A DNA stretch of 64,000 bases from Cryptosporidium bovis (GCA_009768925.2 VHIT02000018.1:372001-436000); one strand, 5' to 3'. Numbered from the stretch's first letter, positions 48,950 through 60,111 are shown. The notes: generated from the letters alone by a model not told the origin. Made by a program: numbers and translations.

Positions 48950-50698
48950 ATGAATAGATTATTATCCGTCTTATTAGTATTTTTGGTTTTGGCATTATTA
49001 AATGGCAATAGCAAGGTGTCATGTAACGATAGTAACAATGACGATAAAATAGGTAGTATTTCAACAAAAGTTGTAAAATTAGACAAAACTAACTTCAATG
49101 ATTTCATTTATGCACATAAAAATGTACTGGTAGTATTTTACGATTATTCAGAGTTATCTAAGCAAATAATTGACAATTTGGAATTTGTTGCCATGGAACT
49201 AGATAAAAGAGAATCAAATGGTAAAATAACAATTGTGGATTCAGTTGTAAATACTGAAATAGCAGAGGCTTACATATCCAATAGATTTCCGAAAATATTA
49301 CTATTTAACGGTAATATAAGTGATTATTTGGAGTATCCAAATCACTTAACTGGTAAGGAACAACATTCAATGATAAGTATAATGATTTCAAGAGATAATC
49401 CAGTTTACCTTGCATTTGATGGTAGCAATTATGATAAAATAGATGATGCGGTAAAAGATTACAATTTGGAGAGTAAAATACATTCATCCCCTATTCCAGT
49501 TATTGTATATTATGGGAAAAAAGATACAAAAAGAACAAAAGTGATATTAGAGTCGCTCGAATCTCTGAGAGAAAATGGTGTATCAGTCAAAGCTTATTTA
49601 GTATATGTTAGATACAAATCAGATATAGGTCTTCATATATATAGATTACCTGAGCCAAGTAGAGACAATACATTAAAAACAAATCCAAAAGAGTTATATA
49701 AAGCAAATATGAGAATTCTTGGAGTATTAGAGTGGACGAATGATGTAATTAGAGTGTTTATTGAATCTGCTATAAGACCTTATGTATCATTTAAGGGTAA
49801 TGAATTAATGTATGTAGATAAGACATCTAACTCGTTAATAACATATTTAAAGGGCAGTGGTAAAAATAAATACGGAAATTTAAATACTGAATATTTGAGT
49901 GATGAAAAAATGGAGAAGTTGAGGAAAATAGCTAGGGAAAATTTTTATCCAGAGGATCCAGATAAAGATTTGGCTGTTGGCCTAATACTTCCTGGTTTGG
50001 AAGATTCTGTGGAACGAAAAACAGGTTTCTATAAAAGTGAACATGTTGATAAGGGTTCATATTTACTTAAAAGAAGGAAAACAAAGTTTACTTTGGAGGA
50101 TTCTGGCACAACGGACAAGTACATTATTCCGGAGGAAGCAATTATGAATTGCAATAAACTAAGTGACATTTTAATTGATATTGAAAACAATAAATATCCA
50201 ATTTTTTACAGGAACAAGATACTTTCAAACGAAGAATATTCTTCAAGTATTGAAGATTACTATGAAAAACACAAACCACTTGAATTAAATTTAAATACTT
50301 TGGAACAATATGTTTATAATAATAGTAATGATAACATTGCGTTCTTGTTGATGTTTTATGCAGATTTATCAAGTGAATCAAAGAAAATGATTTCTTTATT
50401 TAAAAAATTGGCAGGTTATGTTTCAACCAACTTAAACAATAAGTACGGTAATTTACGCGTCGTTATTTCAATATTTGATGTTGAAAATAATGACATTCCC
50501 GGTGAATTTCAAATTGAAAAGATTCCACTTATTTATTATTTACCTTTTGGTGACAACAAGGTTAAAAATTCAAATCTTTACTCAGATCCAAAAATTTTGG
50601 AGGTATTTGAAAGTTACTTAGAAGATAAAATGACTTCACAACATAATAAAATTGAAAAACAAGCGAGTAGCGATTCAAGAATTAGAGACGAACTTTAG
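48950..50698 (+). CDS. PDI-like ER lumenal protein lacking CxxC, RDEL terminus
   Basis: 582 residues, ATG at 48950. The N-terminal signal peptide is LLSVLLVFLVLALLNGNS. Residues ~35-130 look like a thioredoxin fold (LDKTNFNDFIYAHKNVLVVF, then YDYSELSKQI in the place of the usual WCGHCK). A second such fold lies at ~430-560 (NIAFLLMFYADLSSESKK, then FQIEKIPLIYYLPFGDN). The cis-Pro loops are present (FPKILLF, IPLIYYL), but both active-site cysteine pairs are missing; I see only two cysteines beyond the signal. The last four residues, RDEL, are a KDEL-class ER retrieval signal. This suggests a redox-inactive PDI-type chaperone or scaffold. The client is unknown; the neighbours are all secretory-pathway proteins. 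Confidence 0.8.
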   Translation: MNRLLSVLLVFLVLALLNGNSKVSCNDSNNDDKIGSISTKVVKLDKTNFNDFIYAHKNVLVVFYDYSELSKQIIDNLEFVAMELDKRESNGKITIVDSVVNTEIAEAYISNRFPKILLFNGNISDYLEYPNHLTGKEQHSMISIMISRDNPVYLAFDGSNYDKIDDAVKDYNLESKIHSSPIPVIVYYGKKDTKRTKVILESLESLRENGVSVKAYLVYVRYKSDIGLHIYRLPEPSRDNTLKTNPKELYKANMRILGVLEWTNDVIRVFIESAIRPYVSFKGNELMYVDKTSNSLITYLKGSGKNKYGNLNTEYLSDEKMEKLRKIARENFYPEDPDKDLAVGLILPGLEDSVERKTGFYKSEHVDKGSYLLKRRKTKFTLEDSGTTDKYIIPEEAIMNCNKLSDILIDIENNKYPIFYRNKILSNEEYSSSIEDYYEKHKPLELNLNTLEQYVYNNSNDNIAFLLMFYADLSSESKKMISLFKKLAGYVSTNLNNKYGNLRVVISIFDVENNDIPGEFQIEKIPLIYYLPFGDNKVKNSNLYSDPKILEVFESYLEDKMTSQHNKIEKQASSDSRIRDEL

Positions 50699-50838
50699 GT
50701 TTTTTAAGCTTAAAAAATGAGGCCGAAGATAAATTTAAATTTAATCATCAGTTTTTCTAATTAGTATTATAATGTAGTTCAGTTTTTTCCTTGTCAGTTT
50801 TATGTTTACTAAATTTGTGACAAGTTACAGGTGTAATC

Positions 50839-53800
50839 CTAAAATAAAATAAATTTGATGAATATTAAAATAAATACTGGCGTGAATACATACAAATTAA
50901 AGCCAGAAAACCTTTCATTAACATTAAAACCAAATATTTTAATTGTAGGTGGGGTTGAATTTATCACAAGTAGAACTTTTTCAATTACAATGTATATTCC
51001 GGCACCTGGAGGTGTTCTGTGTATGATACCTTCCAACCATGAATGAGTTCTTGCTGATGATCTGTTTACTTGATAAAGAAGTCTAATTGCAAATGAGAGA
51101 AATATAAGCATAAATGTACTAAAGGCAAGAAAAATAATTTCGCAATTTGAGTATTTATTTGGAAACTCTGCTCTAAATTTGTCACTAGTGATCAATCCAA
51201 AAATTCCATTATTTTGATCTGCCTCAATATAGTGTTTACTTGCGATAAAAGATGTTAATAATGATACAGTTGGTAATCTAATAGACGATAAAACAATATT
51301 TTCAGTTGAAGATGAAAAGAAATCATATTTAGTATTGCCTATGCCATTTTGATTGTAATTTAATGTATATTTATCGCTGTTTTTATAACTCCTAAATCCG
51401 GAATCCAATTCCATTGTCTCAAAAGAATTAAACATTTCTTCCTCGCCTAAGGATATAATATCAGTGTTGTCATTAGTCAAACGAGCACCATCATAATTAT
51501 TGGTTTTACCGACATTAAATTCAGTATCGTCATTGTGTTTACCGTAATAATAATAGTAAGAAAAAGAAGATGGGGAAATGTTTAGGTCAGAGACACCATT
51601 TCCAACCAATTTTTCATTTCCAGTTTTGGTGAAAAAAGTGCCGTCTGTACCGATATCAAATATATCATGTACCATTTCTGAATCTAAATCATTCATTTCA
51701 TTTTTATTTGAGGAAAAAACAAATAATTTTGAGTTAAATATTTTATTCTTTTTATTACAAATAATAACGAACATTATTTTTCCAATTGAAAATAACACTA
51801 AAGAATTTATAGATAGAAATACGTTTATAAACGCAGTCCAAAGCTTCGTATTCTTGTATAATATGTGTTGCATTGCACTTCTCCAATAACTAACAATTTG
51901 TATAAACTCTTGGACATTTGAATATTTAAATTGTATTGGAATGTGTTGTGCAAGTATAACACATAATCTTTTTCTTTGTCTAACAAAGAATAAAAGTATA
52001 ATTAGTCCCTTCATTAATTCAAATATAAAATTCGAGAGCCAATATATGAATATGCATTCAACTAAATATAGTGTAAATGGTGATTTGTTATACAAAAAAT
52101 ATAATGTCGAATCTCTGAATAAGTACGAATTTGTTTTAAACAAAACAATGCATATATTAGATGACAGTGCTATTACACTACTTAACACTTTACAAATTGA
52201 CACTATGTAAAAGTATTCGAATGGAGAATTATAACTTGTTTCATCAACTAGTTTGTAAAGTGGCTTATATATTTTATTGTTCGTTACTAAATTACCAAGA
52301 TTTGTTTTAATGTTATCACAACTAAATCTTTCTTCATCACTGGACAATAATTTTTTAAATTTCTTTAGTTTTATTGCTCCACCACTACTTAGTGAATTAT
52401 TATTTATATTAGTGATCAAATTATTATTTTTCAAATTAGAACTAAAGTTGTTTCTGTTTACTCTATAATTCATTCTAATGTCCGCTCTATTTCCAAGTAT
52501 GTTCGTTTTATTCCCGTTTTTTCGTGTTCTGTTTAAAATTATTCCATTTTTGTCATCTTTCCTCATTCTTTCAAGCACACTATTTATGTGGTCCCTTACT
52601 TTTTTTCTGATTAAATATACTGTATTTTCACTCTTTAACCGTTTAATTCCCTCTTTCTTTCTTGAAAATATGTTTTCGAGATAGTCATTGTAACTGGATG
52701 CAGACTGAATTAGTAATGACGAATGACTATTTGACCTATACTTACTTTTAATTAAATATTTGTTATAATTTACTACTTCAAGTTTTCTATAATCCTCTGG
52801 TGATGATATTGAGTTAGCTGACAAGGACGAGGTTTGCTCTGATAATGGTGAATTTGAATTATTATTAGAATTCAATTCCAAGTCAAATTTCAAATCGGGC
52901 AATGATTTTTCCCTGTTTAATGAATATTTTCCAAGTTTGATGCATTTTTTTCTTTTTTTTAGTGATGAAGATAGTGATGATGAACGAGGGGGGTGTGAAG
53001 AAGATGATGACTGGGAAGATGACACTATTGGTGATAGTGCTCCTTTATATTTCATGTAAATACCATTTAGTGCATGCTTGGTTGTTTTATTCCCTAGCTC
53101 AAATGACCTGCACCTACTATTATTCAATGAATTTTTATGATTGTTTACATCTTTGTTTGATTCTGGAGACTTTTCAATAATTGTTTTAATTAAGTTGTTA
53201 CTTTCTCCTCTTTTTCCCGATTTAAAACCCCTCCCTGCCATTAGATTCTCCCTTACTCCGAAATCTACTTTTCCACTCAAATTCATATCATTATTTCTAT
53301 TATTAGATGAATTCGCATTGTGATTTACAGAAGAAATCTGTGAAGCATCGAATTGCGTGTTGTCAAGAGTAATTGATGAAAACGAAGGTGAAGTGTACAC
53401 TGGGGATGACGCAATTGAGTCAATCAAAGTTATATTAGAAGAAGATTCATTTTGAAAATTTGATGTAACGTTATTTGAACTATTAGTACGTGAACAATTA
53501 TTCTCAGATTCAGTTTTCCCAATACAAGCATGTGAATGATTTCCATAGTTCATACTATTGTCACCACTTATCGTATCAAATTGATTATTATAATCATTAA
53601 TTTCCCTTCTTTGTTCAAACGTAGATTCGTCCATTGGAAATGTGTTTGATTTAATTAGTTTTCTATAATCTATAATATCATTAACATTGCAATTATATTG
53701 AGGTATTTCCTCATAATTACACGAAATTGCATAATCAACATTTTTATCATCATTTCTAAGACAAATTTGATTTGTTTTTGCTTGATAAAATGCATCATCT

Positions 53801-56800
53801 TCATGTTTAAAATTTCTATAACCAACAATTTTTCCATTATTGAAAACGGTATGGTCACAATATGAGTTGTAACCCAGTAATTTAGAGTAAATGTTTCTTA
53901 TATTCTTGTTTCTTTTCATATTTTTTTTAAAATAATAGTAATTATACAAATAATAATCTTTAGAATACCCACAAAAATACTTACTACAGTAACTTGACGC
54001 AAAGTCAAATGAATAGTATATTCTAACTGTAGTGCAAAAGGAAGAAACTATTATAATGCCTATTAAGAACCATATATATTCATACTCATATATAACTAGT
54101 AAAATTATGAATAAATATATTAATGATGTAACTTGAATAAAAAAAAACGCGTATTTAAATATTGTTTTAATAATGCCTTTGCTTATGGATGAGTTATTCC
54201 CTACAAAATAATCAATAGGTGCATTTAACAATATACTTTTACGTATCTTATTTTTAAAACTAAAATTGTTATCATTAATGCTATTTTTCTTCTCATATAT
54301 ATACCAAGGCGATGTAAAAATAAGACTCAACGACAATAGTAATGAATCCGATACTGTCTTCTTTTCAGGTGATGGAAATACATTTGCATAATCTTTCAGT
54401 TTGAACAAGGAACTGGGAAGTAGATTTAACAACACATTTCTTATATATTTTGATAAATAAGTGGTAAATGAATATAAAGCTGAAAGTGAACCTTTTTTAG
54501 TTTTTCTTTTATATATTTTTCTATCCCTTTTAGCTTTATTTATTTTATACACGTTATTATTTAATGCTTTTAAACCTAAATTGTCTCCATTTTTCTCAAT
54601 TTGTTTGTTATAATTTTGATTCTTTAACTGCAATTTACGGATTCTATTACGCTTTTTGAGTCTTCTTTTGCTCCAGGTATTTATCATATCATTTATATAG
54701 AGTGATTTTAAATATGAAATAAGTGACCATAAACAAGCATAAAGTAAGATTGTAAGTATAATATAAAATGAAGTCTTTGTAACTGTTGGAATTATCACAT
54801 GATGATTACTTGAATTTAAAAGAGTAATTATTCTTGCTTTTTTTGTTAATAACTCATCAAATGTTGTATATGATGTTGAATAACCACAGTTACCATTTCG
54901 TCTTATTACACTATATAATTGACTAAAACTTATTATTTGACCTAGTGATCCAATGTCTATTTCAGTTGGAATTTTTGGTAAAAAGCCTAAATGTATTGTT
55001 TGATATTCATCAGTTAATGTTGGAATGTTCCAACTGAACTCGTTTCTAAATTTATGATTATTCCCATGTACCCCCACATTTTTTTGTGAGTTTAGTGTTA
55101 GCGTTCCTGTTGGAGCTATTTTATCAAATACTTGTTCTTTTGGTACCATTGGCACCCATATTATATTATTATTTATTAACAAATCACATATACTTGGAAG
55201 TTCAATTAGACAATTACTTTGACGAAAATCTGTCCCTTTAGTTACCTCATTTTTGTAGAATATATCAAATATGTGTCTCTTATTTGTTCCGTCATCCTTC
55301 TCAGATTCATACATTTTTACACCTTCTATTTCTTCTATTATTCCTTTTATTTGGTCACCCATGTGATCATTATCACGTTCTAGACCGATGTTATTATTGA
55401 TAATCAAATTTTCATCAATAGCTTTTTTGTTTGACACAAAACCATTACCACTTTTACCCAAATAATTAACTCCACTCAAATAAAAACTGTCGCTCAAGTT
55501 TTCTTTTTGCTTCCCATCTATTTCTGAACCCCTTGGATAGTTGCAAGTTGAATTCTGCAATAAAGATATTATTTGTTCAAAACTAGTTGGTCTTACAAAT
55601 TTGGTCATTTCCGTTGATAAAAATTGTTTAAGTAGACTAAATGATCCAGTCAATGACTTCTCTGGACCGTTTCCAAGCACTTCTTGTTTCTTCTCATAAA
55701 TGTATTTATCTTTGCTTTCATCACTGTTCAAATTGTTACCATTATTATTTTTACTATGATTAATGTTACCATTGTGGTCATTACTGCTACTAAAACCGTT
55801 TCTATTCTTTTCTTTTGAGTTAAAAAATTTTGAACTATCTGAAAATAGATACTCAAAATTACTAAGTAACGAATCATATTCGCTACTTACCTCTAAATGA
55901 GAAAAAGTATCACTTTCTTGAAAATAACCCCGTCTCATCTCTTCTTTAAAGTGCTTATTATTACAATAGCAGTCACTTAATTCTCCTTTATTCAAACTGA
56001 TACAGTTTTTTTCGCAGTCGTTTGAGGTACCTCTTTCATCACATAAATGCTTGAACCCATCTTGACTTTCAAATGCAGTTAATTCATTATCCTCGGTTAC
56101 ATAGCCTGTTTTGTTATTTAGGGTTTCGTTTTTGTAGTCATCTAAATCTTTATTTTTAATATAGTTGAGATTAAACTCGGTATTTAACACTCTACTTGAA
56201 TCATTATTTATATTTTTGCACTCTTTAGAATCGCTCTTCATTACAACTTGTCCTTCACCGCTATTCCAATTCTCATCCCAATTATCCTCATTATCTTTTT
56301 CACTATCGGTATTTTCTTCATACTCACTATTCCAAAACGGATGTATGAATCCTTTTCTGTCAGTAGTGAGTATAATGTGCCTAACAAGTAATGTTATTGG
56401 TATTAACATTAAATCGTCTAAATTGGGAAACTCTGGGGGGATGGAACCTAACAAACGAGAAGCTATTTTTAAACTCGTACTTGAAGAATAGTCCAATTTT
56501 GAGAGAACCTCTGAAAGCGTTTGAACTCTTCCCAAAAGTATGCTTCTTATAACGTCATCCCTTCCTAATATAGTAGCAGTTATAAGAGCGTGTTGCAATG
56601 CCTGAATGCACCAAAAACTTTGCAACATCGATTCTCTTAAAATTGATTGAAGTACTATCTTTGAAGTGTAATTTTTGTTCAATAAAAGTAATAATGAAAG
56701 TATTGAAACAACACTATCGTATTCATACGTTCCTATTTCCGGAATAGAACGAGGAGTTGATATTGAACTCTTTTCTAAAGGAACGCAAAAACATCTAGAT

Positions 56801-58341
56801 AAAAGTGAAAGTGCAGGAAACTTAATTATAGTTGAAGATAAATATTCAACTATTTTTCTTTCGCCTGTATGTTCTCCATTAGTGTTCATTACAAGTTCGT
56901 ACCAAAGTGTTGCGTTTGTTCTTGGATTTTGAAAAAGTAACATATCCTGAATAATGTTAAGTCTATTCATGTTTACACGGTCTAATTCACTACTTGTAAT
57001 ATTTTGGGGTGGTAAACTTCCTTTGTTGTTAGAATCAACGATATATTTTGTATCAAAATTATATAATATGTGCCCTAAAGGCAGGTTGCCGTATATGTCT
57101 GGCTCATTTAAATCACAAAATTCAAATTCCAATACGCCACTTTTACTTTGAACTTTGTAAAAGTTAACTAACAATCTTATTAACTCATCGTCTCCATAGT
57201 GTGTTAACCACCATATAAGTGTTCTTCCCTCCTCATCCTTAACCAAGCATATATCCTTATTTCTATTACCAACTTCCGGTATTATAAGTGAAAGAAGTAT
57301 TTTGTGTCCAAAATCCATTTTTATTGCATTTATTATTCTTAGTATTTTGTCCTTTGCATTTGAAAAACCTTTATTTATATAATTAAAAGTCGAGTTCTGT
57401 GAATATCTTACACTATTTGATAGGTATTCTTCCTGCATATTGTTTCTAACTATATATCTTGCGAAATTCGGATGTTCTATCAATTTCCCTAGCAAATGCT
57501 TATTACCTGAATTTATTAAAAAAGATACAGAGTCTTTGTCGTCCAATGTGATGTCCGTTACTGAAGATTCATAATCAAGTAATAATTCAAAGAATTCTTC
57601 TGTTAAACTTGTCATTGGTGCCTTTAACAAGTAATATAGTGGTGTTAGTCCTTTTATGTCCATTGAGTTTGGACTTGAACCACACTTTAACAAAAAATGT
57701 GCCATTTTTATGTCTTTTGCTATCACACTGTGAAAAAGAGGTGAAACATCATTATTGTCTGATCCCTCTATATCTGCACCGTTTAACAGCAGTAATGCAA
57801 CAAGTGGCAAGTTACTTCCTTGTATTGCATTTATTAATGGACTTTTTCCATCCGAACTACATTTATTTACGTCTGCACCATATTCTATTAGTTTCATTGA
57901 TATCATATATGAGGCATAACCACTTTGCTTTGTTGATATTAAAAGTGCTGTTTCACCTGAAGACGGTGATATTCTATTTATTAATTCTATGCACATTTTT
58001 TTTAACATTTTATCTACCAATTCGTAATCTTGTTGTCTTATTTTATCGTGTAATTCGTCTAATTTCTGTAAACAATCCATGTCAGAGTAGTTATCTTCCA
58101 AGTCTTTCTCACAGTTGCAGTCTGAGGTATTCTTAACTTGTACTACTCCATTTGTTATAGTGTTTAATGGACATCCAACTGGAAAATCATTTGAGCATTC
58201 AATTCCTGAATATATTAACACATAAATTAATGCTATAAACAAAATGTTCACCATTTTTGAATTACAATTATTAATGCATAATTCATTTTTTTTATTTAAT
58301 AAACACAAAACCTTGTTTTTACTTGTTTTTTTTGAAATCAT
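50839..58341 (-). CDS. Giant ankyrin-repeat multi-membrane-span protein, ~2,500 aa
   Basis: The frame extends to a GTG at 58371, but the first ATG is 58341-58339; an alternative ATG at 58254 would start exactly at a signal-like segment (MVNILFIALIYVLIYSGIEC). Ankyrin repeats follow at ~105-280 (LIEYGADVNKCSSDGKSPLI, LLLNGADIEGSDNNDVSPLF), with a further unit near 370. Hydrophobic spans lie at ~1180-1210, at ~1395-1450 (two) and in a C-terminal block of about five from ~2040 to the end, finishing IFIKFILF. About 500 residues between are Ser/Asn-rich and basic. I see no DHHC, channel-pore or kinase motif, so neither a palmitoyltransferase nor a TRP channel is supported. Function unknown. Single exon of 7.5 kb. 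Confidence 0.8.
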   Translation of the reverse strand: MISKKTSKNKVLCLLNKKNELCINNCNSKMVNILFIALIYVLIYSGIECSNDFPVGCPLNTITNGVVQVKNTSDCNCEKDLEDNYSDMDCLQKLDELHDKIRQQDYELVDKMLKKMCIELINRISPSSGETALLISTKQSGYASYMISMKLIEYGADVNKCSSDGKSPLINAIQGSNLPLVALLLLNGADIEGSDNNDVSPLFHSVIAKDIKMAHFLLKCGSSPNSMDIKGLTPLYYLLKAPMTSLTEEFFELLLDYESSVTDITLDDKDSVSFLINSGNKHLLGKLIEHPNFARYIVRNNMQEEYLSNSVRYSQNSTFNYINKGFSNAKDKILRIINAIKMDFGHKILLSLIIPEVGNRNKDICLVKDEEGRTLIWWLTHYGDDELIRLLVNFYKVQSKSGVLEFEFCDLNEPDIYGNLPLGHILYNFDTKYIVDSNNKGSLPPQNITSSELDRVNMNRLNIIQDMLLFQNPRTNATLWYELVMNTNGEHTGERKIVEYLSSTIIKFPALSLLSRCFCVPLEKSSISTPRSIPEIGTYEYDSVVSILSLLLLLNKNYTSKIVLQSILRESMLQSFWCIQALQHALITATILGRDDVIRSILLGRVQTLSEVLSKLDYSSSTSLKIASRLLGSIPPEFPNLDDLMLIPITLLVRHIILTTDRKGFIHPFWNSEYEENTDSEKDNEDNWDENWNSGEGQVVMKSDSKECKNINNDSSRVLNTEFNLNYIKNKDLDDYKNETLNNKTGYVTEDNELTAFESQDGFKHLCDERGTSNDCEKNCISLNKGELSDCYCNNKHFKEEMRRGYFQESDTFSHLEVSSEYDSLLSNFEYLFSDSSKFFNSKEKNRNGFSSSNDHNGNINHSKNNNGNNLNSDESKDKYIYEKKQEVLGNGPEKSLTGSFSLLKQFLSTEMTKFVRPTSFEQIISLLQNSTCNYPRGSEIDGKQKENLSDSFYLSGVNYLGKSGNGFVSNKKAIDENLIINNNIGLERDNDHMGDQIKGIIEEIEGVKMYESEKDDGTNKRHIFDIFYKNEVTKGTDFRQSNCLIELPSICDLLINNNIIWVPMVPKEQVFDKIAPTGTLTLNSQKNVGVHGNNHKFRNEFSWNIPTLTDEYQTIHLGFLPKIPTEIDIGSLGQIISFSQLYSVIRRNGNCGYSTSYTTFDELLTKKARIITLLNSSNHHVIIPTVTKTSFYIILTILLYACLWSLISYLKSLYINDMINTWSKRRLKKRNRIRKLQLKNQNYNKQIEKNGDNLGLKALNNNVYKINKAKRDRKIYKRKTKKGSLSALYSFTTYLSKYIRNVLLNLLPSSLFKLKDYANVFPSPEKKTVSDSLLLSLSLIFTSPWYIYEKKNSINDNNFSFKNKIRKSILLNAPIDYFVGNNSSISKGIIKTIFKYAFFFIQVTSLIYLFIILLVIYEYEYIWFLIGIIIVSSFCTTVRIYYSFDFASSYCSKYFCGYSKDYYLYNYYYFKKNMKRNKNIRNIYSKLLGYNSYCDHTVFNNGKIVGYRNFKHEDDAFYQAKTNQICLRNDDKNVDYAISCNYEEIPQYNCNVNDIIDYRKLIKSNTFPMDESTFEQRREINDYNNQFDTISGDNSMNYGNHSHACIGKTESENNCSRTNSSNNVTSNFQNESSSNITLIDSIASSPVYTSPSFSSITLDNTQFDASQISSVNHNANSSNNRNNDMNLSGKVDFGVRENLMAGRGFKSGKRGESNNLIKTIIEKSPESNKDVNNHKNSLNNSRCRSFELGNKTTKHALNGIYMKYKGALSPIVSSSQSSSSSHPPRSSSLSSSLKKRKKCIKLGKYSLNREKSLPDLKFDLELNSNNNSNSPLSEQTSSLSANSISSPEDYRKLEVVNYNKYLIKSKYRSNSHSSLLIQSASSYNDYLENIFSRKKEGIKRLKSENTVYLIRKKVRDHINSVLERMRKDDKNGIILNRTRKNGNKTNILGNRADIRMNYRVNRNNFSSNLKNNNLITNINNNSLSSGGAIKLKKFKKLLSSDEERFSCDNIKTNLGNLVTNNKIYKPLYKLVDETSYNSPFEYFYIVSICKVLSSVIALSSNICIVLFKTNSYLFRDSTLYFLYNKSPFTLYLVECIFIYWLSNFIFELMKGLIILLFFVRQRKRLCVILAQHIPIQFKYSNVQEFIQIVSYWRSAMQHILYKNTKLWTAFINVFLSINSLVLFSIGKIMFVIICNKKNKIFNSKLFVFSSNKNEMNDLDSEMVHDIFDIGTDGTFFTKTGNEKLVGNGVSDLNISPSSFSYYYYYGKHNDDTEFNVGKTNNYDGARLTNDNTDIISLGEEEMFNSFETMELDSGFRSYKNSDKYTLNYNQNGIGNTKYDFFSSSTENIVLSSIRLPTVSLLTSFIASKHYIEADQNNGIFGLITSDKFRAEFPNKYSNCEIIFLAFSTFMLIFLSFAIRLLYQVNRSSARTHSWLEGIIHRTPPGAGIYIVIEKVLLVINSTPPTIKIFGFNVNERFSGFNLYVFTPVFILIFIKFILF

Positions 58342-58905
58342 TATTATCCTAACCTCACTTATTAACCTCACATAAATGAATAACTTCTTGAAGTTCTCTT
58401 CTCGTTCTAAATTGTTAATTACAGTACTATGGATTTTTTAAACATTTATTAAATATAATTTTATATTTTAATTATTTTTGTTTCACCTCTTTAGCTATAA
58501 ATATTCATTATTTTAAGTTAATATTCAACGCGTGATTTTTTTCCTATTTTGATTTTCTATTATTTAATGAAAACTTATTTTTATTTCAAATATATTTGTG
58601 TGAACTTTTTTCTTTATAATTTTTCTTACAGAAATTTTGTCAAAAAAGGTAAACACATGCCCCTCGTCGATACCTTAATTTTATGGCATAATTATGTTTA
58701 TTGATAATTTTCACTACTTAAATTTACCAGTTCAATCAAAGATAAATAAATAAATTGAAAATTTTGAATTTATATTCTGGAAAAAATAGTAAATTAAAGC
58801 ATGTCAATCCTTAAGATAAAACATTAACGAAAAAAAAGATAAAGAAGTCAGAATGATATGAATAATACAGATATAGCAGAATGCTAAATCTTCGTTTTCT
58901 TTTAA
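58342..58905. other. Intergenic, tandem minus-strand genes
   Basis: 564 bp upstream of the giant ankyrin gene. AT-rich; no GGCGCC-type element seen. Nothing else recognised. Confidence 0.4.
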
Positions 58906-60111
58906 CTAACTGTCCCACTGAAAATGATCAGCTATTGTAAGATGAATCTCAACTAAGAGCTCATCCATATTTTTTCTTTCTAAAGTGTCAGAATTGTCTG
59001 TGTTTTTATCTGCCTTTTTACTTATCCTTCCAGTAAAACTGTCAGAAAGCTTCTTGTGTCTTGAACTACCAATTTCACTATTATCCGCAGTATTGATTTT
59101 TGAATCTTTTAACCTTGTGTTATTTTTTTTATTTTCTACATCATTTTGTCTTCTAGTGCTTCCCCAAGAAGCACGAAGTTGATGCCATATTCTATGTCTA
59201 AGAAGAGTTCCCGTGTTAACAATATATTCAATTCTGGAAAGTTTAAACACACCATTTCCTTTTTCTGATAACATTTTAATTGATTTTAATAATTCATACA
59301 GATACAATGCTAAACGATATCTTGTCAATTGTCTATTACCCCTTATTAATTCGTCATCCGTAACCTCTAAGTGATCAAAGTAATGTTTTACGAATTTTAA
59401 AATATCAATCTCATCAAAAAATACCTTAGACTGGCCTTTAATTTCCAAATTTACATTACATGTATGTGGCTGCGGATGAAAATGATTGCAAAAAACTATA
59501 TGTTCAGGTAACAATTTATCTAAACTTATTAATACATGAGATTTCATTTGATCCATTGATACCGGGAGAATTTTATGATTGTGTTTCAATGCTGCTACTA
59601 TTGGATTATAGCGTACTCTATTTAATGGGAAGACTCTGCCTGCTTCTAAAAAAAAGAACCTCATTGCTGTAAACCAAAAATCTACTGTTAATCTTGTAAG
59701 TGGCACATTAAAAAAATAACAATTCTTTAGACAATACCTTATATACCCATTACAGTACTTATTTAATTTCTTACATGTAACCCTAAGTTCAAGCAAGTTT
59801 ACATCTTCAATGAACTCCAACAAATTTTTTTTTGAATTTAGACTCAACGTACTAAATGCATCCAAAAATAATACCTTTGCTTCATTTTTACCATCCGCTA
59901 CTTTACTTTCCTCCTTTGTTTCCTCCTCACCTACTTCTTCTTTAACTTCTATCTTATTTTTGTCGTCCTTTAATTCATTATTTTCGTCAGAAATGTTTTT
60001 ATTCGTCTTATCTAATATAGTACTTGAACTAGTTACATCTATATCTTTTGATGATTTGAGATCATATATTGATTTTGAATTCAGCTTTACTTCTGTATTA
60101 CTATAACTCAT
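58906..60111 (-). CDS. Hypothetical protein, 401 aa, possible F-box-like segment
   Basis: Single exon, ATG 60111-60109. The first ~75 residues are charged and disordered (Glu/Lys/Asp). Residues ~80-125 read NSKKNLLEFIEDVNLLELRV, then TCKKLNKYCNGYIR, which recalls an F-box (L..F.....L..LR.TCK.). The following ~190 residues look folded (FWFTAMRFFFLEAGRVFPLN, HIVFCNHFHPQPHTCNVNLE, FFDEIDILKFVKHYFDHLEV). The tail is basic and Ser-rich, ending DHFQWDS. If F-box-like, it would be a substrate adaptor of an SCF-type ligase, but the match is weak and I give it only as a suggestion. No signal peptide or zinc cluster. Confidence 0.7.
   Translation of the reverse strand: MSYSNTEVKLNSKSIYDLKSSKDIDVTSSSTILDKTNKNISDENNELKDDKNKIEVKEEVGEEETKEESKVADGKNEAKVLFLDAFSTLSLNSKKNLLEFIEDVNLLELRVTCKKLNKYCNGYIRYCLKNCYFFNVPLTRLTVDFWFTAMRFFFLEAGRVFPLNRVRYNPIVAALKHNHKILPVSMDQMKSHVLISLDKLLPEHIVFCNHFHPQPHTCNVNLEIKGQSKVFFDEIDILKFVKHYFDHLEVTDDELIRGNRQLTRYRLALYLYELLKSIKMLSEKGNGVFKLSRIEYIVNTGTLLRHRIWHQLRASWGSTRRQNDVENKKNNTRLKDSKINTADNSEIGSSRHKKLSDSFTGRISKKADKNTDNSDTLERKNMDELLVEIHLTIADHFQWDS

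Noticed and set aside
50839-58341. Giant ankyrin protein as a DHHC palmitoyltransferase or TRP channel
   Set aside because: No DHHC-CRD is present (the Cys-rich YCSKYFCGY patch lacks the motif), and the number and spacing of spans do not fit a six-span channel.
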